From an uncultured Spirochaetaceae bacterium (GTDB lineage: Bacteria > Spirochaetota > Spirochaetia > SZUA-6 > Bin103), in NCBI GenBank assembly GCA_913043885.1, contig CAJWOB010000203.1, forward strand, positions 1 to 5,400: 5,400 nt of DNA. The letters are read 5' to 3'. Under the pieces are notes generated by a model. That model searched no databases. It was not told the DNA's origin and saw only the letters and a program-made list of their open reading frames with translations. Positions 1 to 5,400 of this stretch are shown one piece after another. Every line of letters starts with the position of its first letter. The stretch's first letter is position 1. The position numbers and the translations under genes are program-made.

Positions 1-483
1 CGGCAGGATCACATGCAGGAGGCGTACGCCGAGAAGAAGGGCTTGTCGGACCCGGACTCGGTGGCGATGACCGACATCGTGTGTCCGGACTGCGGCACCA
101 AAGGCCAGTGGACCGAGCCACGCGACTTCAACATGATGCTGAAGACCTACCTGGGCCCGATCGAGACCGAGGAGGGGCAGCTGTTCAGCCAGCAGATCGC
201 GGCCAGCGCCCTGCCTCTCGATCTGCCGGAGCAGACGGTACAGTACCGGATGCCCGCCGGTGGCCTGGCGATCCACCACACCATGATCCCCCATACCTCC
301 GAGCCCAACGCCTCAGATCGCTGGCGACGGGTCATCACCTTCCGCTACGTGGCGGCGGACGGCACGTTCGGAGCCAAGCAGTACCCCGACTACCGCACCG
401 GCGAAAGCTTCGACCGAGCGTTCTATCTGGTGCGTGGCAAGGACCTGGCGGGCAAGGGACTGAAGTCCAGTCCGTTCGATTGA
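1..483 (+). CDS. Phytanoyl-CoA dioxygenase (PhyH) family protein, 5'-truncated by the window edge
   Basis: This is the C-terminal 160 codons of a probable Fe(II)/2-oxoglutarate-dependent oxygenase. The frame is open from base 1, so the start lies upstream; the ATG at 13 is internal. The visible part carries the second half of the PhyH active site. A Gly-rich turn (PAGGLAIHH) leads into IPHTSEPNAS, whose His (codon 292-294) is the expected distal iron ligand. RWRRVITFRY follows, with the Arg (325-330) that in this family binds the 2-oxoglutarate carboxylate. The proximal HxD iron motif would be in the missing part. A CPDC pair near codons 24-27 after the ATG at 13 sits in the loop region before this core and is not a standard PhyH feature. 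The gene ends TGA four bases before the sialidase-like gene, so the two are probably co-transcribed. PhyH proteins in bacteria hydroxylate very varied small molecules, so the substrate is unknown. Family assignment is fairly firm. Confidence 0.85.
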   Translation, partial: RQDHMQEAYAEKKGLSDPDSVAMTDIVCPDCGTKGQWTEPRDFNMMLKTYLGPIETEEGQLFSQQIAASALPLDLPEQTVQYRMPAGGLAIHHTMIPHTSEPNASDRWRRVITFRYVAADGTFGAKQYPDYRTGESFDRAFYLVRGKDLAGKGLKSSPFD

Positions 484-487
484 GGCG

Positions 488-1573
488 ATGGCGAAGATTC
501 ACTGGAGCCGACCGATCTGCAAGGAGCCCGGCAACTACGTTGCCTGGCCGACGATAGTCCGCACCGCCGACGGCGAGCTGCTGGTGGTGTTCTCCGGCGA
601 TCGCGACGAGCACGTGTGCCCGTACGGCAAGACCGAGCTCATCCGCAGCTCGGATGCGGGGGAGACCTGGACCGCCCCGGTGGTCATCAACAACTCCCCG
701 CTGGACGACCGCGACGCCGGGCTGCTGCAGCTGAGCAATGGCGAGCTGGTGATGAGCACCTTCACCGTTACCACCATCGATCAGCTGGACTACTACCGGG
801 AGATGCTGGCACAGGGCATATCGGGGGCGCGCTGGACCGCAGAGCAGGTCGACTCATGGGAGCGCCACTGCGGCAAGGTGATGCCCGAGACGCGCGAGCG
901 CTGGACGGGAGCCTGGACGCGCCGCTCCACCGACGGAGGCCACAGCTGGGAGCCCCATGTCGACAGCATCGTCTCCGCCCCGCACGGACCCGCGCAGGCT
1001 GCGGACGGCTCATTGGTCTACGTCGGCACGGCGGTCCACGAAGGCCGCCAGGCGGTGCTCTGCGCCGAGTCGCAGGACGACGCGCGCTCCTGGCAGGTGG
1101 TCGGTACGGTGGCGTACATCGACGACTACCGCGACAGGTACACCCTGAGCGAGCCGCACGTGATAGAGGTGGAGGGAGACGGGCTCCTGTGCCTGATGCG
1201 GACCGACGGCAGCGAGTTGGGACTCTTCGGGTGCCGATCGGCAGACCGCGGACGGACTTGGTCTGCACCCGAGGCCACCGGCATGGTGGCGTTCGACAAT
1301 CCACCCTACGTGTTGCGCCTGGCAGACGGCCGCCTGCTGTGCACCTACGGTCGCCGGCTGGCGCCGTTCGGGGAACGCGCCTGCATCTCTGAGGACGAAG
1401 GGCGCACCTGGCTGGTCGACGACGAGATCGTCCTCTGCGATTCGGTCGACACCGACATGGGCTACCCGGCGACGGCGGAGATCTCGCCCGGGGAGCTACT
1501 GAGCGTCTACTACCAGCGCCACCAGCCAGGCGAGAAGGTGAGCATCAACGCCACCCGCTGGAGCCTGAGCTAG
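488..1573 (+). CDS. Sialidase-superfamily (BNR/Asp-box) beta-propeller protein
   Basis: A 361-aa protein of the six-bladed sialidase fold. Five Asp boxes (SxDxGxxW type) are visible: residues 54-61, 147-154, 195-202 (degenerate, Ala for Gly), 251-258 and 301-308. Between them are blade motifs usual in bacterial proteins annotated as exo-alpha-sialidase: a DDRDAG segment near 73-78, SEPHVIEVEGDG near 221-232 followed by MRTD (R238), and DMGYPATAEI near 323-332 before a final LLSVYY strand. The Arg-containing F/Y-R-I-P motif that starts classical sialidases is absent; the equivalent segment reads YVAWP (18-22). Sialic acid cleavage is therefore not assured, and the protein may act on or bind another glycan. 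No signal peptide is visible, so it looks cytoplasmic. The ATG at 488 lies 4 nt after the upstream TGA. The GAGG overlapping that stop is too close to be an ideal ribosome site, so coupled translation is likely. Fold confident, substrate not. Confidence 0.88.
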   Translation: MAKIHWSRPICKEPGNYVAWPTIVRTADGELLVVFSGDRDEHVCPYGKTELIRSSDAGETWTAPVVINNSPLDDRDAGLLQLSNGELVMSTFTVTTIDQLDYYREMLAQGISGARWTAEQVDSWERHCGKVMPETRERWTGAWTRRSTDGGHSWEPHVDSIVSAPHGPAQAADGSLVYVGTAVHEGRQAVLCAESQDDARSWQVVGTVAYIDDYRDRYTLSEPHVIEVEGDGLLCLMRTDGSELGLFGCRSADRGRTWSAPEATGMVAFDNPPYVLRLADGRLLCTYGRRLAPFGERACISEDEGRTWLVDDEIVLCDSVDTDMGYPATAEISPGELLSVYYQRHQPGEKVSINATRWSLS

Positions 1574-1579
1574 CGCCCT

Positions 1580-2693
1580 CTACCTCGCGTCGAGGACTCC
1601 AGGCGGCAGGCCTCGCGGCAGCGGCTCCGGCGAGTCGAACGTGCTGTCGATGTGGACGTGGGCGCCCAATCTCGACGAGTCGTCAAAGGCGAGCATAACG
1701 TCCAGCACGTGGTAGCCAAGCTCCGCGCTCAGGCGGTGGGGCCGATCGTGCACCAGAGCTGAGACGAGGTCGGCTGCTCCCACTCCGCGCCTGACTTGGT
1801 CGTCGTGGGTGAGCGGGACGTCCTCCCACACATCGCCGTCGTGGAGGCGGAGCTGCACCGGCCCACCGAAGGTGTTCGGATCGGGGACGCTCAGCGAGCC
1901 TTCTGAGCCGTGGATCTCGAGCAGCGGCATGTGGTGGGCCCAGATATCGTAGCTCTGCACGACGGTGGCGACGGCGCCCTGCGCGAAGTCCATGGTGCCG
2001 GTGATGTGGGTGGGCACGTTCACCGGAATCTTCTGCCCACGTAGGGGTGACTCGGAGGTGACGGTTCGCTCTGGGAAGGAGATGCGCGTCGAGCCGGACA
2101 CGCGGGTGATCGGGCCCAGCAGGAACGCAAGGGCGCTGACGTAGTAGACGCCCATCGCCAGCATCGGGCTGCCGCCCGGCTGGTAGTAGAACCCGGGATT
2201 TGCGTGCCAGGACTCGTTGCCGTGATTGCCGAACAACGCGGTGGCGGCCACCGGCTCGCCAATGCGCCCCTCGTCTACCACCTGCTTGCACGTCTGCAGC
2301 CCGCCCCCCGCCCCCCAGCAGGGTGTCGGGTGCCACCGAGAGCCGACGCCCGTGCCGCGCCGCCGCATCCACGGTGGCGCGCCCATCCGCCCGCCATGCC
2401 GCCAGCGGCTTCTCGGTGTGGACGTGTTTCCCCGCCTCGAGGATCGCCAGGTTCACATCGGCGTGGGCGGCTGGATTGGTGAGGTCGACAACCACCTCGA
2501 TCGCAGGATCGGCCAGCAGCTCGTCGACGCTGCAGACCCGGGGCACGCCGAACTTGGCGGCGCGGCTCCGCGCGCGATCGAGGTCCAGGTCGGCGCAGGC
2601 GACCACCTCCAGAATCGGGAACCGCTTGCAGCCACGGAAGTACTGCAGCGCGATGGTGCCGCAGCCGATTACGCCAACGGGTACGGGCGTCAC
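1580..2693 (-). pseudogene. Gfo/Idh/MocA family NAD(P)-dependent oxidoreductase, frameshifted
   Basis: The N-terminal Rossmann half is read from a GTG at 2693: GVIGCGTIA near residues 7-15, an acidic ACADLD at 32-37 suggesting NAD rather than NADP, and the HTEKPLA motif with the conserved Lys at 95. This frame runs to APDTLL (about residue 126, position 2316). The C-terminal half then continues in another frame from GLQTCKQVVDEGRIGEPVAATALF to the stop at 1580-1582, ending in the family-typical GYHVLDVMLAF and PLPRGLP tail. The break falls on a tandem GCCCCCC repeat (2303-2316). Dropping one 7-nt copy gives one reading frame of 368 aa with LLGGGLQT at the joint, a normal length for the family. 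Without correction the upstream frame runs on in unrelated residues for 336 codons. The conserved Asp of the PMLDMG-type motif is Ala (codon 2156-2158). The start overlaps the isomerase stop as GTGA. This is a pseudogene, a slippage-rescued gene, or a sequencing or assembly error. Confidence 0.85.
2303..2316. repeat. Tandem 7-bp repeat (GCCCCCC x2) at the frameshift site
   Basis: Two perfect adjacent copies of GCCCCCC lie at 2303-2309 and 2310-2316, preceded by a partial third unit GCCC at 2299-2302. On the coding (minus) strand this reads as two GGGGGGC units followed by GGGC. The extra 7 nt equals +1 modulo 3 and accounts exactly for the frame change in the oxidoreductase gene. Slipped-strand duplication is the natural explanation. 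A single-base homopolymer error in one of the G6 runs is the alternative. Confidence 0.8.
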
Positions 2694-3517
2694 GATGCCA
2701 CGCTCGCCGCCAGCTCGTTCAGCAGATCCATCGATTCTCGTACCGCGTCGGGCGACACCTGGTCCGACGGCGCCAACGCGAAGGTGCAGTAGCCCTGATA
2801 ATCGATGTCGCTCAATGCCTGCAGCACCGCCCGATAGTCCATAGATCGGGCGCCGGGCAGCTCGCGGTTGCTATCGGCGAGGTGCACGTAGACGATGTGA
2901 CTACCGTGGTCGCGGATCGCCTGCGCGATGTCAGTCTCCTCGATGTGCATGTGGAACAGGTCGGCCATCGTGACGATGTGGGGGCTGCCGACTGCGATAC
3001 AAATCTCCGCCGCCTCGCCAACGGTGCGCGTCCACCACTGCTCGTAGCGGTTGACCGACTCGATTACCAGCCGGGCGCCACACTGCTCGGCGTGGGGGGC
3101 GATCTCCGCGCGCAGGATCTCGTGAAGCAGCCGATGCTCCAGATCCTCCGCCGTGTGTAGCGGCGACAGATCGGGGATGCGCTGGCCGTTACCCAACTGA
3201 AGCCCGATGGTGGGGTGAAAGATCACCCCGCCGGCGCCGAGCTCGGCCGCCTGGGTCAGCTGCTCTTTGGTGGTGGCGATGGCCGCATCGCGTACTTGGC
3301 GGCGCGCGTCCGGCAGCGCCATGCCGTGGGTGGGACAGAGCATGCTGACCGCGAGCCCGGTGGCGTCCAGCGCGCTCCGGATCTCATCCAGCCGCGCCGG
3401 CTGACTGCTCTCCGCTAGCTCGATCGCCTCGAGGCCGAGCCGGGCGACGCTCTCACACTTCGCCTCGAGTGTGTCGCCTTCCACCATCGGCTCGCGGATG
3501 GAGAATCGCAGCTTCAC
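2690..3517 (-). CDS. Sugar phosphate isomerase/epimerase-like TIM barrel (D-tagatose 3-epimerase type), metal Glu replaced
   Basis: A 275-aa protein of the xylose-isomerase-like TIM barrel superfamily, probably interconverting ketoses or related sugar acids. Start: the GTG at 3517 is preferred to the TTG at 3523, because a GAGG (3525-3528) stands 7 nt before the GTG but only 1 nt before the TTG, and the GTG forms a GTGA overlap with the upstream stop. Numbered from this GTG, the visible site residues are E153 and E159 in VIESVNRYE, D186 and H189 in MADLFHMHIEE, and H212 and R218 in YVHLADSNR. Spacing is identical to Pseudomonas cichorii D-tagatose 3-epimerase as I recall it (E152, E158, D185, H188, H211, R217, E246). 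The last metal ligand, expected at 247, is Ala (GCG, 2777-2779) in YCTFALAPSD. The rest of the barrel is intact. The metal site is thus incomplete, and activity is uncertain. The next gene, a Gfo/Idh oxidoreductase, fits a sugar-catabolic pair. Confidence 0.87.
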   Translation of the reverse strand: MKLRFSIREPMVEGDTLEAKCESVARLGLEAIELAESSQPARLDEIRSALDATGLAVSMLCPTHGMALPDARRQVRDAAIATTKEQLTQAAELGAGGVIFHPTIGLQLGNGQRIPDLSPLHTAEDLEHRLLHEILRAEIAPHAEQCGARLVIESVNRYEQWWTRTVGEAAEICIAVGSPHIVTMADLFHMHIEETDIAQAIRDHGSHIVYVHLADSNRELPGARSMDYRAVLQALSDIDYQGYCTFALAPSDQVSPDAVRESMDLLNELAASVAS

Positions 3518-4710
3518 CCGCAAACCTCGCGCAGCACCCTCAGGTAGTTGCCGCCGATTATGGCGGCGATCTCGTCGTCGCTGTAGCCGTGCTTCGCCAG
3601 CGCCACCGTGAAGTAGGGCGCCGCGACCCAGGCAAAGCTACCGTCCAGGTGGCCGTCGACCTTCTCCGCGGCCTCGGAGTAGAGGTAGGCGCGAACGTCA
3701 GCCGGGATGTCGCCTCGGTAGGAGACATCGGATCCGCGGCCACCGACGTGCTCGATGCCGGCAACCTCGGCCACGTGCTCCACGTGGCGCACCCAGTCCT
3801 CGAGCCCACCCTGCGGGTCGGCAAGAAAGCGGCGGCCCAGCCCGCCGATGATCGACACCACCCCGCCGGTGTCGGCGATGGCGCGGATGGTGTCGTCGTC
3901 CAGGTTGCGCGGGTGCCGGTAGACCGCCATGCAGGCGCTGTGGCTGTTGACCACCGGCGCTGAGGAGGAGGCGGCTGCGTCCAACTGGGTGCGCCGGCTG
4001 CAGTGCGCGAGGTCGACCACGATGCGCAGTCGATTGAGGCGCTGCATGTAGTCGACGCCGGCGTCGGTGAGCCCTAAGTCCCGCTGGTCGTAGCACTGCG
4101 TTCCGAGGCGGTTGGTGTAGTAGAGGATCTGCGCCTGGCGAAAGCCCAGCCGCTGATAGAGCTCGAGGTTGCCCAGGTCGTTCTCGAGCCACGGCGGTGG
4201 GCCGCCGCTGCTCCACATGATGCAGTGTTTGCCCTCGGCCTTGGCGCGAACGACGTCGTCGGCGGTGCGGAACTTGATGAAGTGCTCCGGCAGGGCATCC
4301 AGCACCGCGGTAGTGCGTGCCACGGAACGCAGTGTGATCATCAAGTCGTGGACCAGCCCGTCGAACGCCTCGGTGCGCCAGGAACAGAACATGTGGCCGT
4401 AATCGTTGGCCAGGGTTACCCCCGAGCGCTGCCAGGCGGCGACGTACTCCTCCCGCACCAAGGGATCCGACACCACGTCGTGGTCGGCCACTTCCTGCAG
4501 CTCCCCCTCCATCTCGAACGGGGGCATACGCCGTTCGATGAGCTCCCGCGCCCGATCGCTCATGGCCCGCGACCAAGGTCTGGCGCCGCCGGACACCGCG
4601 TCGCAGACGATCGCATCGCGATGGACCCGCAGGCCGCGCTCCACGTCGGCCTCGCTGGCGCCTAGCTCTGCGAGCGCCGCAGCTGCCGGACTGTCTATGG
4701 CGGTGCCCAT
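3514..4710 (-). CDS. M19 (renal/membrane dipeptidase family) amidohydrolase-fold protein, divergent metal site
   Basis: A 398-aa member of peptidase family M19, a TIM-barrel metallohydrolase family acting on dipeptides, including D-residue ones. Family blocks in order: LENDLGNLELYQRLGFRQAQILYYTNR (about 175-201), the DLGLTDAG segment (211-218), VVDLAHCS with H236, APVVNSHS with H257, HPRNLDDD with R268, GIEHVGGRGSD with D328, and the C-terminal GGNYLRVL. The H236-H257-R268 spacing equals H198-H219-R230 of human DPEP1. The DPEP1 HxD (His20/Asp22) and Glu125 have no counterparts: the aligned segments read IVCDAVSGG (34-42) and CIMWSSGG (163-170). Some bacterial M19 subfamilies share this loss, so it may be natural rather than decay. 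No signal peptide or membrane segment is seen. It is the first gene of the minus-strand unit. The ATG at 4710 has no Shine-Dalgarno and sits about 10 nt from a -10-like box, suggesting a very short or absent leader. Substrate unknown. Confidence 0.87.
   Translation of the reverse strand: MGTAIDSPAAAALAELGASEADVERGLRVHRDAIVCDAVSGGARPWSRAMSDRARELIERRMPPFEMEGELQEVADHDVVSDPLVREEYVAAWQRSGVTLANDYGHMFCSWRTEAFDGLVHDLMITLRSVARTTAVLDALPEHFIKFRTADDVVRAKAEGKHCIMWSSGGPPPWLENDLGNLELYQRLGFRQAQILYYTNRLGTQCYDQRDLGLTDAGVDYMQRLNRLRIVVDLAHCSRRTQLDAAASSSAPVVNSHSACMAVYRHPRNLDDDTIRAIADTGGVVSIIGGLGRRFLADPQGGLEDWVRHVEHVAEVAGIEHVGGRGSDVSYRGDIPADVRAYLYSEAAEKVDGHLDGSFAWVAAPYFTVALAKHGYSDDEIAAIIGGNYLRVLREVCG
3525..3528 (-). 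promoter_or_regulatory. Ribosome binding site that fixes the GTG start of the isomerase gene
   Basis: A GAGG on the minus strand lies within the last codons of the M19 gene, 7 nt before the GTG at 3517. That is good spacing for a Shine-Dalgarno sequence. It leaves only 1 nt before the in-frame TTG at 3523, so it decides for the shorter start. Confidence 0.55.
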
Positions 4711-4734
4711 TCGGGCGGCATAGTATCAGAGCCG
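4711..4734. promoter_or_regulatory. 24-bp divergent intergenic region with a two-way -10-like element
   Basis: The only sequence between the divergent ATG codons of the M19 gene (4710, minus) and the serine hydrolase (4735, plus). In otherwise GC-rich DNA it holds an AT-rich core at 4720-4726. On the plus strand it reads TAGTAT, ending 8 nt before the ATG. On the minus strand the same bases read TACTAT, ending 10 nt before the other ATG. Each matches TATAAT at four of six positions, including the key first TA and the final T. Starts at usual distances would give leaderless or nearly leaderless mRNAs. No convincing -35 boxes are seen at 17-nt spacing on either side; they would have to lie inside the opposing coding regions. 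This is an inference from pattern only. Confidence 0.4.
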
Positions 4735-5400
4735 ATGACGGCGGCGCTCCGCCAGCTGGGCGAACGGCTGGATGGCACGGTTGCCGACGACCCCGCCGGA
4801 AGTCTGTCGGCCGCGGTGATGCATCGTGGCGCCACGGTGTGGACCCATGCAGCGGGGTGGGCGGATCGGGAGCAGGACGCGCCCGCTACCACCGATACCG
4901 TCTACCGGGTTGGATCGGTAACGAAATCGTTCACCGTAGCCTGCGCGCTGCGGCTGGCAGAACGTGACGAGCTGGACCTCGACGCGCCGGTCGCCGAGCT
5001 CGTTAGCGAGATCCAGCAGGTGGTCGGCTACCCCGCCCAGCCGGCACCGATCACCCTGCGCGACCTCTGTTCACATACCAGCGGGCTGGCGCGGGAGCCA
5101 ACCATCCCCGACCCGCTCGCCGGCGCCGTAGCCGACTGGGACCGGGTCTTGCTGGCCGCCCTACCCGCCACCCGTTTCGCCCACCCGCGGGCCGCCTGCT
5201 TCGAGTATTCCAACATCGGGGTCGCGATTCTCGGGCTGGCCCTGCAGCGCGCCGGCGACCGGCCCTACATGGAGCTGATCGCCACCGAGATCATCCAGCC
5301 ACTCGGGCTTACGCGCACCGCGTTCCTACCGCCACCAGGCGGCGTGAACCTCGCGACCGGGTACGAGCGGCTGGCGGAGGGGACCATCAGCACCGACAGC
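4735..5400 (+). CDS. Serine hydrolase, class C beta-lactamase-related (S12-like), 3'-truncated by the window edge
   Basis: The first 222 codons of a penicillin-binding/beta-lactamase-fold serine hydrolase; the frame is open to the last base. Key motifs: YRVGSVTKSFT gives the SxxK nucleophile motif (S61, K64), with Ser61 as the predicted acylated residue. LCSHTSGL (111-118) is the family's L-L-T-H-T-S-G-L block. FEYSNIG gives YxN (Y158, N160). IIQPLGLTRTAF (186-197) is the usual helix after it. The third motif (KTG/HxG type) would be beyond the window. Family members include esterases, D-aminopeptidases, DD-peptidases and beta-lactamases, and these motifs do not separate them. No signal peptide is visible at MTAALRQLGERL, which argues for a cytoplasmic esterase or peptidase rather than a periplasmic beta-lactamase. 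No in-frame start is seen upstream before the divergent gene. An AGAG at 4728-4731 is only 3 nt from the ATG, so leaderless initiation is plausible. Confidence 0.88.
   Translation, partial: MTAALRQLGERLDGTVADDPAGSLSAAVMHRGATVWTHAAGWADREQDAPATTDTVYRVGSVTKSFTVACALRLAERDELDLDAPVAELVSEIQQVVGYPAQPAPITLRDLCSHTSGLAREPTIPDPLAGAVADWDRVLLAALPATRFAHPRAACFEYSNIGVAILGLALQRAGDRPYMELIATEIIQPLGLTRTAFLPPPGGVNLATGYERLAEGTISTDS

Noticed and set aside
768..1304. Long open frame on the minus strand opposite the sialidase-like gene
   Set aside because: Arg/Pro/Ser-rich shadow of a GC-rich coding frame with no family motifs; the plus strand carries five Asp boxes here.
1574..1579. Possible bidirectional terminator between the convergent genes
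   Set aside because: Six bases, no stem-loop or T-run.
1580..2386. Reading the oxidoreductase C-terminal half as an independent gene
   Set aside because: It lacks a nucleotide-binding domain, its first residues are out-of-frame filler, and the matching N-terminal half lies directly upstream in another frame.
2200..2844. Plus-strand open frames across the oxidoreductase-isomerase junction
   Set aside because: Low-complexity Arg/Ala/Pro translations opposite two recognisable minus-strand proteins.
3521..3523. TTG as start of the isomerase
   Set aside because: Only 1 nt from the Shine-Dalgarno; the GTG at 3517 has 7-nt spacing and the same GTGA overlap as the next junction.
3698..4576. 292-codon open frame overlapping the M19 gene on the same strand
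   Set aside because: Arg/Gly/His-rich out-of-frame translation; the M19 motifs lie in the other frame throughout.
1..5400. CRISPR array, tRNA, rRNA, insertion sequence or phage genes
   Set aside because: No regularly spaced repeats, no RNA-gene patterns, no transposase or inverted-repeat ends seen; the window is almost fully covered by metabolic genes of uniform composition.

Overview
The window is dense, GC-rich bacterial DNA with strongly GC-biased third codon positions. Nearly every base is coding, and neighbouring genes are joined by 4-nt overlaps or gaps of a few bases. It holds six protein genes of families common in organism-poor, metagenome-type lineages that live on complex organic matter: a PhyH dioxygenase, an Asp-box sialidase-fold protein, a Gfo/Idh/MocA oxidoreductase, a sugar isomerase/epimerase, an M19 dipeptidase and a class C beta-lactamase-like serine hydrolase. 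I cannot assign a phylum from the sequence. There are no tRNA, rRNA, CRISPR or insertion-sequence signatures.

Layout. Positions 1-483 (+) are the C-terminal part of a phytanoyl-CoA dioxygenase family protein whose N-terminus lies outside the window. Four bases later, 488-1573 (+) encodes a 361-aa sialidase-superfamily beta-propeller with five Asp boxes. Six bases after its stop, the opposite strand begins with the end of a three-gene minus-strand unit. In transcription order this is an M19 dipeptidase-like protein (4710-3514), a D-tagatose-3-epimerase-like TIM barrel (3517-2690) and a Gfo/Idh/MocA oxidoreductase (2693-1580). Both internal junctions are GTGA overlaps. Divergent from this unit, with only 24 bp between start codons, is the 5' part of a serine hydrolase (4735 to the window end, +).

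Biology. The isomerase and the Gfo/Idh dehydrogenase suit a small catabolic route for a sugar, inositol or sugar acid. The sialidase-fold protein could supply or bind a glycan. The M19 protein and the serine hydrolase belong to families that often act on peptides or amides, including D-amino-acid ones. No substrate can be named from the sequence.

Most unusual points. (1) The oxidoreductase is split by a frameshift at an exact tandem 7-mer, GCCCCCC twice; removing one copy restores a family-like reading. (2) The isomerase keeps metal- and substrate-site residues at the same spacing as Pseudomonas cichorii D-tagatose 3-epimerase, except that the last metal-binding Glu is Ala. (3) The oxidoreductase also has Ala where its family has a conserved Asp. 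(4) The M19 protein lacks the HxD and Glu metal ligands of classical renal dipeptidase. The whole minus-strand unit may therefore be decaying or may consist of non-canonical enzymes. (5) The 24-bp divergent gap carries a nearly symmetric AT-rich -10-like element that could start near-leaderless transcripts in both directions.
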